64,000 nt of DNA from a candidate division SR1 bacterium (lineage in GTDB: Bacteria; Patescibacteriota; JACMRA01): positions 1-64,000 of the forward strand of contig JACMQI010000014.1 of NCBI GenBank assembly GCA_014377045.1, read 5' to 3'. The number at the start of each line of letters is the position of its first letter. The stretch's first letter is position 1. Shown one piece after another: positions 32,969 through 42,755 of the stretch. Under the pieces are notes generated by a model. That model was not told the origin of the DNA, made no database searches, and saw only the letters and a program-made list of their open reading frames with translations. The position numbers and the translations under genes were made by a program.

Positions 32969-34648
32969 TTATTTTAGTTCTGACCAATTATTACCAATCC
33001 CTACATCAACTTCCAGTGGTACATATAGCGGCTGACCCAGTTCCATTTCTTCTTTTAAAATTTTTTTAGCCATCTCTGCATCGTTTTTAAAAACCTCAAT
33101 CACAAGCTCATCATGTACCTGCAAAACCAGCTTATAATTTACTCCTTCTTGTTTGAATCGATTTTCAAGGCCAAGCATAGCAAGCTTGATAATGTCTGCA
33201 TTACTCCCCTGCAAAACAGCATTGAAGGCTGCTCTTTGATCTAAAGTTTTTAGAAAATAATTTGATGACTTAAGATTTGTAAAGTATCTTCTTCTCCCTG
33301 AATAAGTTTCCACGTAGCCATCATTTGCAGCTTTAAACAAAGTATCTTCTATAAATGGTTTCACCTTCGTAAATCGAGCAAAATATCTATCAATGAGTCC
33401 TTGAGCTTCTTTTACCGTAATTCCAAGTTGTTTAGCAGTTCCAAAAGTACCTTGTTGGTATAATAGTGCAAAGTTTAAGGTCTTTCCAACTCTTCTTTGT
33501 GATTTTGTAACCTCGGTTATTGCTACCTCAAATATCTCCGCAGCGGTACGAATATGAACATCCTGACCAGATTTAAAAATCTCTAAAAGCGTCTCGTCTT
33601 GCGTAAAATGCGCCAAAAATCTAAGCTCGGCTTGAGAATAATCAGCACCTACGAATAAATTTCCAGACTCTGCAGTAAAACAAGCTCGTATTTTTTTACC
33701 GTAAATATCGTTTTTGATTGGTATATTTTGAAGGTTTGGGCTATTTGAGGATATTCTTCCTGTTGGTACTATAGTCTGATCAAATGTAGTATGAATACGA
33801 CTCGTTTGCTTGTCTAAAAGATCTAAAATTGGTTTTACAAAACCACTATGTAGCTTTATATACGTACGGTGTTCTAAAATTTGTTTGATAAGACCTATTT
33901 CATCATCTTCAAGTAGTGTTTCTAAAATTGCACGGTCGGTAGATATATTTCCAGATTTACCCTTTTTACCTAGTTTATAGCCTTTTTGAATAAGAGCCTG
34001 ACCAAGCTGTTTAGTAGAATTTATATTTAAATCGGTTTTTAATAAGTCTAGAATAGATATTTCTAAAGTAATGATATTTTCACTTAATTCAGTTTGTATA
34101 TCTATAAGAGCTCTTTGATTAATGAATACTCCATTTAATTCAACTTTTGCCAAAATATACGTAAGTGGTGACTCAGTGCTTTGCCAAAGCATACTGATCC
34201 TCTCTGGCAAGGATTTTTCAAGTATATCTATCAATTCGCCAAAGGCCTGATTGTCGAAACTTTTTTGTATTTGCTGAGCAGTGCTTAGATCTGAAAGCGA
34301 CTTTGCCATAGAAATATCTAAAAAGTTTAAAGTTGAAGCTTCGATCATCTTATAGTTTTTTAGAATGATCTTGTATAAAATTTTAGCGTCAAAAACATAT
34401 ATTTTTCCAGTAAAAACAAGTAAAAAATCCAGTATTTCTACAAAGTTTTCTGTTGATTCTATTCTTATATTTAGAGAATTAAGGGTAATTTTCTCTAATA
34501 CTAAGTTATTATCATGCAATATTTCCACCACTAAATATTTGCAATTTTGTAGCGGGATTAGGCTCGACATAGTTTTACTAATAATAAGTATCTTTAAATT
34601 AGTCAAATTTAGCAGGTTGAGCTTTTTATGAAATATATTTTCCATCAA
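32969..34648 (-). CDS. polA: Family A DNA polymerase without 5' nuclease domain
   Basis: 559 residues; E. coli Pol I has 928. Only the polymerase half is clear: TGRISSNSPNLQNIP, motif A ADYSQAELRFLAH (~335-347), motif B RRVGKTLNFALLYQQG (385-400) and motif C LQVHDELVIEV. The first ~150 residues hold the place of the proofreading domain but lack its DEDD residues as far as can be seen. The O-helix keeps Arg, Lys, Phe and Tyr but the glycines after NF and Y are Ala and Gln. It overlaps the helicase gene stop by 23 bases, so translation is coupled. Likely fills repair gaps; RNA-primer removal would need a separate nuclease. Confidence 0.93.
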   Translation of the reverse strand: MMENIFHKKLNLLNLTNLKILIISKTMSSLIPLQNCKYLVVEILHDNNLVLEKITLNSLNIRIESTENFVEILDFLLVFTGKIYVFDAKILYKIILKNYKMIEASTLNFLDISMAKSLSDLSTAQQIQKSFDNQAFGELIDILEKSLPERISMLWQSTESPLTYILAKVELNGVFINQRALIDIQTELSENIITLEISILDLLKTDLNINSTKQLGQALIQKGYKLGKKGKSGNISTDRAILETLLEDDEIGLIKQILEHRTYIKLHSGFVKPILDLLDKQTSRIHTTFDQTIVPTGRISSNSPNLQNIPIKNDIYGKKIRACFTAESGNLFVGADYSQAELRFLAHFTQDETLLEIFKSGQDVHIRTAAEIFEVAITEVTKSQRRVGKTLNFALLYQQGTFGTAKQLGITVKEAQGLIDRYFARFTKVKPFIEDTLFKAANDGYVETYSGRRRYFTNLKSSNYFLKTLDQRAAFNAVLQGSNADIIKLAMLGLENRFKQEGVNYKLVLQVHDELVIEVFKNDAEMAKKILKEEMELGQPLYVPLEVDVGIGNNWSELK

Positions 34649-37600
34649 GCAAATCCTGTATAAACTGTTTGGTGCCTTTTATATCTTTACTATAGCTAGA
34701 TACATCAGGAAGATTTAAAGTTTTTATACATTTCCACACCGCGTCTATAAGATTTTCTAAATTTTTAACTTCGGATGAGGTTATTTCCATTTCTAAAATA
34801 TTGTGCTCAGGAGTACTACTTTTGCTTATAGACTCTATAAAGTCAATTTTACCAGTATTTACAGTATATCTACCACCAAAACGGCGTGACTTCTCGACTA
34901 ATATCTTATAAAAAATCAATTGTTGGCGATATTTTAGCCATTTCATAGGACTTTTTCTTTCAAGATCCTTCCAATTTTTTCCTCCTGACCCTGTTTTATA
35001 GTCTACAACTTCGCAAATACCAAATGTGCTCGTTTTAGGCCTACTTAAATAAACAATTTTATCTATATTTCCAGCTAATATAGCATCTCCAACCTTCACA
35101 TTTTCATAGCGAAACGGCACTTCTGTATCAATATCAACTTCAAGTAGAGCATTATCTAAGTAATACTCTAAATTTTCCAAGCCTTTTTTGATCAATAAGG
35201 TGTCATTATTTAGTCGTTCTTTTTTCATTCCCCACTTAAACCTTTCAAATACGTACTCTTTTGATGGAGTCTGATATGTTCGTGCTCTTTCTACATAAAA
35301 ATCGCGCAGCGCATTATGCATAGCCGTACCATATCCACTAGATGGATCTTTACTTTGCGGGAATCTCAACAAATTATTTTCTAAAAAGACTTCAGGACCA
35401 GCATGCTCTAAATCCAAAAAGTTATTTAAGTGAGTTACACTCATAATGTAGTTGTCTAGCTGATTCTGTAACACTGAGCGTAGCTCTACATAATTATATT
35501 TTTGATCTATTTGAGCCTGCATTAATTCTAAAGCCTGTCTTTGTGAATCATCATTTTTAGGGTGTTTAGCGCACTCATCAAAATGACCATCCTCAAAACC
35601 AGCCAAATATCGTATCTTTTTCATTTGTTTCCCTTTCGAGGTAGTATGACAAGTAATATAAAGTTGATTTTTAGCCCTTGTTATGGCTACGTAAAATAAC
35701 CTTAAAACGTCGTCTTCTTCATCCAACTCACTACCAATAGGCATATTTAAGGGAAAAGGTAGCTTAGTTTTATTTGAACCAGGTTTCCAAGTCTCTTCAC
35801 TTGCATTAACGATAAACACGTATTCAAACTCTAATCCTTTAGATTTATGCACAGTCATTAGGTTTACCGCGTTTGATTGTATCACAAAAGGTGAAGTATC
35901 TACTAAAGAAATGTTATTTTTTTGATACATTTCGATGACTTCTAGTACTTCTTGCACTTTTACCAACTTACTAGGATTGTATTCTCGGACCATAGTCACT
36001 AGCGATCTTAAACCGGAAAGCATACTAGTATACTCTTGCGAAACTAGTTTATCTTGATCCATTTTTATCTTTGGAAAATAATAACTTTTAAATGGTGAAA
36101 TGAAAATTTTTACTACAGTACTATTTAGATTGATATCATACTCTTCCTGCTCACTGTCCGCAATACTTTGACCTGCACTTCCCACTATTAAATCTATGAG
36201 GCGTTCAGCCGGCAGTTCAACCGAAGATACTCCTAAATAAAGTAAAAACTGCGCCACATCTTGCAACTTTTTACTATAATTATTCTTTAATTCTTCATTA
36301 GTTAAAATCTGCATCCATGTTTTACTCGTTTTACTCGACTCTAAAGACAAATCATATAGTTCAATAGGTGAAATTTTCCAAAAGTCAAATGAAAGAATAC
36401 TAGGTAAAAGGTCATCTTTTTCAAATCGAGTACTATCATTTATCCAGCTACCTATATACTTGAGAATTGTAACAAGTTGGGCAATATGAGGTTGCTTAAG
36501 AATATTCTGTCCCTTCTCATAATTTACGGGTATTTTGAATTGATAGGCGACATGCGCCAGCATTTCTAGTGATTTGTGAGTTCTTGCCAGCACTGCGATC
36601 TCTCCAGGGTTAATACCACTTTCTAACAGTATTTGAATCTCTTCGCCTACCCACACAAGCTCTTCTTCTACCGTGTTAAAGACTATATGATGAAGCCTGG
36701 AATGTCTTGTTTGCTCAAAAGCTCTTATTTGCTTAGAAATATTGAGAATACTCTGTAATTTTGAATTTCCTTGTGCAATGATTTGATGAGAGAAATCAAC
36801 TATTCTGGCAGGACTTCTATAATTTGTATCTAATACAATTAGCTCAACAGAGTTAAACATTTCATAAAAATAGCGAATATTATCTATGTTTGCACCTTGA
36901 AATCTATAAATAGCTTGATCATCATCCCCCACAACCATGATATTGGGACTTCCATCACTCAGTTCCATGTCTACCAAACCTTTAATCATACTTAATTGGG
37001 CTCCGTTAGTATCTTGAAATTCATCGACCAAAATGTATTGAAACTGCTCTTGCAAGTCATACCTAAATTCAGTATTATTTTGTAGTGCTTTATTTATTTC
37101 AACAATCATATCACTAAAATCAAATAGACCTTTGCTAAATAGCTGCTCTTGGTAAGATTCGTATATGTCACAGGTGCTTTTAAGATATTCGGTTTTTAAA
37201 AGATCCCTTAAAGCTAAAATATTTTGATCATTTTTTTTCATTACCCTGTCTTTGAATTCTGTAATAGCTTTAGTATTGTTTTTAGCTTTACATTCACTAT
37301 AAATACTGGTAATATCAACTAAAAGTGTTTTTTTATAAGAGTTTATCCTTGGTATATGTTGTGACTTGTACGGTATTTCGTTTATTTTTTCAATTATATT
37401 TGGAAGCAAATCAATAGTTTTTCTAGTTATTTTAGTCGAGAAAAGCTCTTGTAAATAGGGTTCAAGTTGCTGTAAAAAAGCTAGATTTTCCTTTAAAATA
37501 GAATTAAATTCATCCGGCAATATTCCTGCAGCTTTTAAGTCTTTTATCATGTTTTCTACATCTTTTTTATACACCCAGCCAAGTTCAGGATGCCTACTAG

Positions 37601-38021
37601 AAAGTTTATTTGTGTAATCTAGCTTTGAAAAAAGATTTTCAAGTATTTCTACTCTTGCGATTTCCTCAAGTGGTGTAAACTGAGCACCTAAAAAGAAAAC
37701 TTCAGGGTATTTACCGATTATATCTGTAGCAAAACTATGAAATGTGTGAATATTTATTTTAAATGCATCTATACCTATTATCTTTACAAGCCTTTCGAGC
37801 ATATTTTTTGCAGCAGCATCAGTAAATGTTAGGCAGAGTATGGATTGTGGCAAACTGTCTGTTTTCTGCAATATATTTGCCACTCGCATGGAAAGTATCT
37901 GAGTTTTACCACTACCCGGACCTGCGATAACTAAAAGAGGGCCTTCAATCTTGTCCACAGCCAGCTTTTGCTTATCATTTAATCTTTCATAATTTTTCAA
38001 AAAAATATTCTGATTTTGCAT
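34626..38021 (-). CDS. UvrD/PcrA-type helicase fused to a PD-(D/E)XK nuclease
   Basis: 1131 residues from ATG 38021; a TTG at 38057 is the -35 box. SF1A motifs in order: Q-motif LNDKQKLAV, Walker A AGPGSGKT (33-40), LVDEFQDTNGAQ (II), VVGDDDQAIYRFQGAN (III), LDTNYRSP (IV), NLMTVHKSKGLEFEYVF (V) and RLFYVAITRAK (VI). Residues ~880-1040 form a RecB/AddB-like nuclease: GTAMHNALRDFY, LAGNIDKI, EVVDYKTG (catalytic D...D-x-K) and RQQLIFYKIL. This layout is seen in AddA/AdnA-type end-processing enzymes and in CPR single-chain versions. Between uvrC and polA it suggests a repair operon. Confidence 0.93.
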   Translation of the reverse strand: MQNQNIFLKNYERLNDKQKLAVDKIEGPLLVIAGPGSGKTQILSMRVANILQKTDSLPQSILCLTFTDAAAKNMLERLVKIIGIDAFKINIHTFHSFATDIIGKYPEVFFLGAQFTPLEEIARVEILENLFSKLDYTNKLSSRHPELGWVYKKDVENMIKDLKAAGILPDEFNSILKENLAFLQQLEPYLQELFSTKITRKTIDLLPNIIEKINEIPYKSQHIPRINSYKKTLLVDITSIYSECKAKNNTKAITEFKDRVMKKNDQNILALRDLLKTEYLKSTCDIYESYQEQLFSKGLFDFSDMIVEINKALQNNTEFRYDLQEQFQYILVDEFQDTNGAQLSMIKGLVDMELSDGSPNIMVVGDDDQAIYRFQGANIDNIRYFYEMFNSVELIVLDTNYRSPARIVDFSHQIIAQGNSKLQSILNISKQIRAFEQTRHSRLHHIVFNTVEEELVWVGEEIQILLESGINPGEIAVLARTHKSLEMLAHVAYQFKIPVNYEKGQNILKQPHIAQLVTILKYIGSWINDSTRFEKDDLLPSILSFDFWKISPIELYDLSLESSKTSKTWMQILTNEELKNNYSKKLQDVAQFLLYLGVSSVELPAERLIDLIVGSAGQSIADSEQEEYDINLNSTVVKIFISPFKSYYFPKIKMDQDKLVSQEYTSMLSGLRSLVTMVREYNPSKLVKVQEVLEVIEMYQKNNISLVDTSPFVIQSNAVNLMTVHKSKGLEFEYVFIVNASEETWKPGSNKTKLPFPLNMPIGSELDEEDDVLRLFYVAITRAKNQLYITCHTTSKGKQMKKIRYLAGFEDGHFDECAKHPKNDDSQRQALELMQAQIDQKYNYVELRSVLQNQLDNYIMSVTHLNNFLDLEHAGPEVFLENNLLRFPQSKDPSSGYGTAMHNALRDFYVERARTYQTPSKEYVFERFKWGMKKERLNNDTLLIKKGLENLEYYLDNALLEVDIDTEVPFRYENVKVGDAILAGNIDKIVYLSRPKTSTFGICEVVDYKTGSGGKNWKDLERKSPMKWLKYRQQLIFYKILVEKSRRFGGRYTVNTGKIDFIESISKSSTPEHNILEMEITSSEVKNLENLIDAVWKCIKTLNLPDVSSYSKDIKGTKQFIQDLLDGKYIS

Positions 38022-38028
38022 AGTAGTG

Positions 38029-38057
38029 AAACTAATATTATTTATAATCAATGTCAA
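38029..38057 (-). promoter_or_regulatory. Promoter of the helicase-nuclease and polA genes
   Basis: Minus strand TTGACA (38057-38052), 17 bases, TAGTTT (38034-38029). The ATG at 38021 is exactly 36 bases from the first base of the -35. Confidence 0.75.
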
Positions 38058-38121
38058 AGAATTTTTTTTAAAGTATTTTCATCCAAATTTAAAGCTAAAC
38101 AACCATATAATTATTTATTTA

Positions 38122-38248
38122 TGTGGATAACATACCTACATATGTCTAAAGTAAAGTATTTTGAAGAAATATTGATATATGTTATCCACATGTTATCCAC
38201 ATATAAATTACTATTATGTGGAAAACTTTTCCACATAATTGGGGATAA
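38122..38248. other. Cluster of DnaA boxes between uvrC and the helicase gene
   Basis: Three perfect TTATCCACA boxes: 38130-38122 (minus), 38182-38190 and 38193-38201 (plus, 11 bases apart). A 9-bp palindrome TGTGGAAAA-C-TTTTCCACA at 38217-38235 and TGGGGATAA at 38240-38248 add three one-mismatch boxes. The 190-base gap is otherwise AT-rich. It could be a replication origin, a DnaA titration site or a regulatory site for the helicase promoter 65 bases away. dnaA and dnaN are not in the window. Confidence 0.75.
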
Positions 38249-38249
38249 C

Positions 38250-40145
38250 TTAGACTAAAAATTGTTTTTTAAGCTTTTTTGTTATATTCTCCCCCACTGT
38301 TTCTATTACTAATTCTTGGTTAGAATATAAGTTTTTAATAATATTTTCTTTCGACCTAAATACTTGAAGAAGTTTTTGCTTAGTTTTTTCACCAACCCCT
38401 GGTATACTATCCAACTCACTTACACTTATTTCTTTTAAGCGAGCATTACGATTATTTGTAATTGCAAATCTGTGCGCTTCATCACGTATACGCTGTATCA
38501 TAAAATGAGCATTACCAGAAAAAATATATGGTTCATTTTGATTGGGTACAAAAACTTCTTCCAGCTTCTTAGCCAATGAGCAAACATCAACATCAAACTT
38601 CAATCCTTTTGTTAAAAATAGCTGTCTATATTCGTCCATAATCTCCAAATCAGCTGAGAGCTGTCCCTTACCACCGTCTACAATAATTAGATCAGGCAAC
38701 TCCCATGGATTCTTATCTACTTTTGCAGGATGTTCATCATACCACTTTAAACACCGCTCAAATCTTCTCCGTAATACTTCTTTATGATTTTCAAAATCAT
38801 TATTTTGCTCTTTTGTCTTAAATAGACGATAATCTCGTTTACTTGGTCTCCCATCTATAAATACTACCATAGATCCATATACAAATTTTCCTGAAAGATG
38901 TGAAATATCATAACATTCTAGTCTTCGAGGTATTTTTTCTAGTTGCAAAGTTTTTTGAATATCTACTAATCCTATAAAAAGATTATTTTCTTCAAATATA
39001 TTAAGTTTTTGCCCTAATTCATTTCTTTGTAGATAAATAATCGCATTTTGCCTATTCATTTCCATTAATTCGCCTAGTTTATCTCTATTTATTTCAAATG
39101 TATTTTTGAAGTGTAGTTTTATACCATACTTACGTTCTAAAATAGCTTTTTCGAACACTAGTTTTTCTATTTTTTTAAATTCATTTACTCCAGTAAACAT
39201 TTGTACAAATACATCTATATTTGAATGTTGATTGTATGAATTAGATAAAAAACGGTCTAAAAATTTATATTCTATGTCTTCCTCTTCAGTGCCGGACAGT
39301 AAGAAATTGGCAACATTGATAACCTTTCCATCTCGTATGTTTTGAGTAAAAACACTTCCAATTTGTAGTCCAGTTTCACTTTCTTTAATAATTAGACTAA
39401 TCAAATCTACATCCTGGGGCTCCGCTAAAATAATCTTTTGTGAAGAAATAGTATCTTCAAGTATATGTTTTTTATCTCTCCATAGAGCAGCAAGCTCAAA
39501 ATTACTATTCTCAATAGAATCTATAATTTTTTGATTCAAATAGTTTTCCACACCAGCTGTTTTACCTCTTAGAACATTTTTTATCTGTTCTAATTTGTCT
39601 TTATATATATTTTTAGCTTCTAAACCAATGCAAATACCATCGCACTGTTTGATACTAACATAATTACAGGGTCTTTTTTGAGGAAATCGCTCTTGACAAT
39701 AAGGAAATATCGTTCTTAACGTACGCAAAACATTTATAATTCCAGCTTTTCTTGTGTAAGGCCCAAAATACTCACTTTTAGGATCATATTTTTTACGAGC
39801 AAAGAGAATACCTGGTATTGGATCATTGGTAAACCTTACATATAGGTAGCTTTTATCATCTTTTAATAATACATTATATTTAGGTTGTAAATTATTGATT
39901 AGGTTTGCCTCTAAAATCAAACTTTCTTTTTCAGACTCCACAACTGTATACTCTATTCTATCTATTTGCGATATCATTAACGTAAGTCGTTCATTTTTAG
40001 GTCGACCTTCCTGAAAATAGCTAGAAACTCGATTTTTGAGATCCTTAGCTTTTCCTACATATAATAATTCGTTATTTTTAGTATAGTATCGATATACCCC
40101 AGGTTTATGTGGTATTGATTTTATAACTTCTTTTTGAAGATTCAT
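38250..40145 (-). CDS. uvrC: UvrABC system protein C
   Basis: 631 residues from ATG 40145 (MNLQKEVIKSIPHKPGVY, the usual UvrC start); an ATG six codons earlier overlaps a possible -10 box. The GIY-YIG nuclease domain (PHKPGVYRYY, LLYVGKAKDLKNRV) makes the 3' cut, the UVR motif binds UvrB, and the RNase H-like part (YDISHLSGKFVYGSMVVF, DLIIVDGGKGQL) makes the 5' cut. Helix-hairpin-helix: LDSIPGVGEKTKQKLL. Length is normal. Its 3' end abuts the DnaA-box cluster. Confidence 0.96.
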   Translation of the reverse strand: MNLQKEVIKSIPHKPGVYRYYTKNNELLYVGKAKDLKNRVSSYFQEGRPKNERLTLMISQIDRIEYTVVESEKESLILEANLINNLQPKYNVLLKDDKSYLYVRFTNDPIPGILFARKKYDPKSEYFGPYTRKAGIINVLRTLRTIFPYCQERFPQKRPCNYVSIKQCDGICIGLEAKNIYKDKLEQIKNVLRGKTAGVENYLNQKIIDSIENSNFELAALWRDKKHILEDTISSQKIILAEPQDVDLISLIIKESETGLQIGSVFTQNIRDGKVINVANFLLSGTEEEDIEYKFLDRFLSNSYNQHSNIDVFVQMFTGVNEFKKIEKLVFEKAILERKYGIKLHFKNTFEINRDKLGELMEMNRQNAIIYLQRNELGQKLNIFEENNLFIGLVDIQKTLQLEKIPRRLECYDISHLSGKFVYGSMVVFIDGRPSKRDYRLFKTKEQNNDFENHKEVLRRRFERCLKWYDEHPAKVDKNPWELPDLIIVDGGKGQLSADLEIMDEYRQLFLTKGLKFDVDVCSLAKKLEEVFVPNQNEPYIFSGNAHFMIQRIRDEAHRFAITNNRNARLKEISVSELDSIPGVGEKTKQKLLQVFRSKENIIKNLYSNQELVIETVGENITKKLKKQFLV

Positions 40146-40224
40146 ATGCAAAGATCTTGACATTTTAGATTAAAAAAAGAAATATGTACAATGTATTAAA
40201 TAAAAATAATTAATAAAATAACAT

Positions 40225-41418
40225 TTGTCTAGAAATTTAATCTTGATATATATCTTAGTCGTAGTTGACTCGAGTATTGCCGCTATGGTATTGCCTATTC
40301 AGCCGCAAATATTCGCTGTTTTAGCCTTACCTACCTTTTGGGTACAAATATCCAATGCTCTTTTTAGGCTTACACAACTTTTTTCCGCCCCATTTTTAGG
40401 GTATTTAGCTGATAAATGGGGTCGTAAGCCTGTTTTTTTAATGGCTACAGGAGGTACTTTTTTTTCGTATTTGATAGTACTACCTTTAAACGTCCCTGCA
40501 ATGTTTGCAAATAGACTATTTGATGGAGCTTCAAACGGTTTTTATACTGCGGTTAGATCAGCAATAACAGATATATCCAAAAACTCCAAAGCTCTTGAAA
40601 GAAATTTGGGAATGCTATCGTCCCTTGCAGCAATAGGAATTATTATAGGTCCTGCATTAAGTGCAGTTTTTGGTTTATGGGATATTCAGTTTTTGCCAAG
40701 TAAAAACGTTACACTCATCGTCGCAGCTCTAATATTAGCACTTTTTAATATCGTTTTAGCCTCTGCAATTAAAGAAACAAAACCTATATTTACTGAAAAA
40801 CAACAACTATCAATCGTGTCTGAGCGTTTCAAATATAATGAGCTTATACCTAAATTTATAAAAATATGGAGAGAAAGGAGGCAGTTAGGCTTACTCATCG
40901 TCATGGAACTTTTGATGGTATCCTGTTTATCATACTATTTCTATTTTATAAATTTTGTGACATATTCAAATTTAAAATTTCAACCTATTGATATTTCATT
41001 TTTTATGATTTACTTTGGTTTGATGATAGGCTTAGTACATTTCTTATTTTTTAAGTATATTTCTCATAAATTAAACAAAAAAAAACTCTTATTATTTGGA
41101 TCACTTTTAGGATCAATCGCACTTTTTAGCTACGCATTTGTAAGTCAAAAATGGATGCTTTACGCCTTAGTGCCTTTTGATATAATTTCAGTATCACTTT
41201 TAGACGGTGTAATTCAAGGAATGATCGGTAAAAAATTATTAGAAAATGAAATAGGTTCAGTTAATGGCTTAGTTCAGGGGTTTTCTGGAATAGTTGCGTT
41301 TTTAAGTCCTGTTGTGGCTGCATTATTAAGCTTATTAGGAGTTGGTGTTCCATTTTTTTGGTTTGCAATCTGTCTTGCATCTATGTTTTTTATTACTTTG
41401 AAATTAGAAACGGTTTAA
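40225..41418 (+). CDS. Major facilitator superfamily transporter
   Basis: 397 residues with 12 predicted membrane helices. The loop between helices 2 and 3 carries GYLADKWGRKPVFL, the MFS motif A. Overall form is that of TetA-type drug:H+ antiporters, but the substrate cannot be told. An in-frame stop just upstream leaves TTG 40225 or TTG 40243 as start; an ATG at 40285 would cut helix 1. TTGACA at 40157 with a poor -10 might be its promoter. It overlaps the convergent aminotransferase gene by 26 bases at the 3' end. Confidence 0.85.
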   Translation: MSRNLILIYILVVVDSSIAAMVLPIQPQIFAVLALPTFWVQISNALFRLTQLFSAPFLGYLADKWGRKPVFLMATGGTFFSYLIVLPLNVPAMFANRLFDGASNGFYTAVRSAITDISKNSKALERNLGMLSSLAAIGIIIGPALSAVFGLWDIQFLPSKNVTLIVAALILALFNIVLASAIKETKPIFTEKQQLSIVSERFKYNELIPKFIKIWRERRQLGLLIVMELLMVSCLSYYFYFINFVTYSNLKFQPIDISFFMIYFGLMIGLVHFLFFKYISHKLNKKKLLLFGSLLGSIALFSYAFVSQKWMLYALVPFDIISVSLLDGVIQGMIGKKLLENEIGSVNGLVQGFSGIVAFLSPVVAALLSLLGVGVPFFWFAICLASMFFITLKLETV

Positions 41419-42649
41419 TAATACTAGCTATTTTTTTTGCATCTTTTTCAGTTACATGAATATTTGTTGGCAAGTTAAGCACCCTATTAGATACCAACTT
41501 TTCGCAAATAGGCAAATCGCCTAGATTATAACTAAGCTTTGAAAGATCTGCATCTGCTGGTATAAATATAGAGTTATACCAAGTTCCAACCAAGATATGA
41601 TTTTGCCTTAATATGCTTTTTATATTAGAATACGCACTACTAGGTACACAAACAGGAAATCTTAAGTAGTTATAATTTGTTACCGGTAAATCCAATTCAT
41701 TTGCATATATTTTAGAAATATTATCTCTATGAGCTTTATAAATACTGATTTTCTTTAACTGATTTTGCAATAAAATTGAAAGAGTTGCTGAATACTTTGA
41801 ATGATTTACAATCTCACTTGTCACTTTCTTCTCCTTAATACTATAAATTCCACCAATAAAATGCAATTTTCGAAAAATAAATAAAGCTAACTTACCTAGT
41901 CCATAGTGATAAAAAGGCCTTATGAGAAATACACATAAAATACAATAAATTAAAGATTGGTATTCTCTTAAAATGCTAATCTTAGGTAAATTTTGATATT
42001 CTTCGTGCAATCTAGTTTTATATAATTTAGAAGAATCATTGAGAATAACAGCGCCCCCAATTGTAGAAGATACTACTTTATCTCTACCAAAACTTAATAC
42101 AGAACCATAACCTAAAGATCCAACTTGTTTCTCTTTCCCATTTATTAAAATCGGATGGCTAAAAATATGAGCACAATCCTCTATTAAAATTAAATTATAT
42201 TTTTTACAGAATTCAACGACTTTGTTCATTTTGGGAATAATACCAAAAGAATATTGTACAATTAAAACACGTGTTTTATTGGTTATCTTCTTTTCTGCAT
42301 CAACTAAATCTAAATTATAATCAGTTTCATTTATGTCGCATAAAATTGGCACTAAATTCGACTGTAAAACGCTATTAGGTACAACAACACAAGAAAAGCC
42401 TTGAATAATTACCTCACTTTCCTTGTCTAACGATAGAGATCTCAATAACAACGTCATTGCTGTTCTCCCAGAATCAACGAACTGAATATATGAACTATCT
42501 GAAAAAATATTTTTTATAATTTTATCCTGATGTATTTGTTTTTTAAAAATATGATATATCGGTAATAAAACTAATAGCTTTAAAGCAATAACACCATCCT
42601 CTAATTGATAATTTGGGCCAATTTCACATGCTACTAATTTACGTTTCAC
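41393..42649 (-). CDS. DegT/DnrJ/EryC1-family PLP aminotransferase
   Basis: 418 residues if started at GTG 42649 (then KRKLVACEIGPN), which is 35 bases from a -35 box; TTG 42694 and ATG 42664 are in frame upstream. DSGRTAMTLLLRSL, LILIEDCAHIF and SFGRDKVVSSTIGGAV (Lys expected to bind PLP) mark the family, which makes amino sugars for surface glycans. The usual E-D-A-A-[QH] reads EDCAH. The insertion FLIRPFYHYGLGKLALFIFRKL (~205-230) is hydrophobic and unusual, suggesting membrane contact. It lies head to head with htrA. Confidence 0.85.
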   Translation of the reverse strand: MKRKLVACEIGPNYQLEDGVIALKLLVLLPIYHIFKKQIHQDKIIKNIFSDSSYIQFVDSGRTAMTLLLRSLSLDKESEVIIQGFSCVVVPNSVLQSNLVPILCDINETDYNLDLVDAEKKITNKTRVLIVQYSFGIIPKMNKVVEFCKKYNLILIEDCAHIFSHPILINGKEKQVGSLGYGSVLSFGRDKVVSSTIGGAVILNDSSKLYKTRLHEEYQNLPKISILREYQSLIYCILCVFLIRPFYHYGLGKLALFIFRKLHFIGGIYSIKEKKVTSEIVNHSKYSATLSILLQNQLKKISIYKAHRDNISKIYANELDLPVTNYNYLRFPVCVPSSAYSNIKSILRQNHILVGTWYNSIFIPADADLSKLSYNLGDLPICEKLVSNRVLNLPTNIHVTEKDAKKIASIIKPFLISK

Positions 42650-42655
42650 CGTTTT

Positions 42656-42716
42656 AAAATACATTAACTTTTTTAGAGTGTCAAATTTTGACAAAAATAC
42701 AGTTATCTTTTAATAT
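42656..42716. promoter_or_regulatory. Divergent promoters sharing a palindromic -35 region (DegT gene / htrA)
   Basis: TGTCAAA-T-TTTGACA (42679-42693) carries a -35 box on each strand. Plus: TTGACA 42688-42693, 17 bases, TAATAT 42711-42716 (htrA ATG 42756). Minus: TTGACA 42684-42679, 17 bases, TATTTT 42661-42656 (GTG 42649). Confidence 0.75.
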
Positions 42717-42755
42717 TTGTCTTGAAAATTATCAAATAATAACTAGTAATTCATT

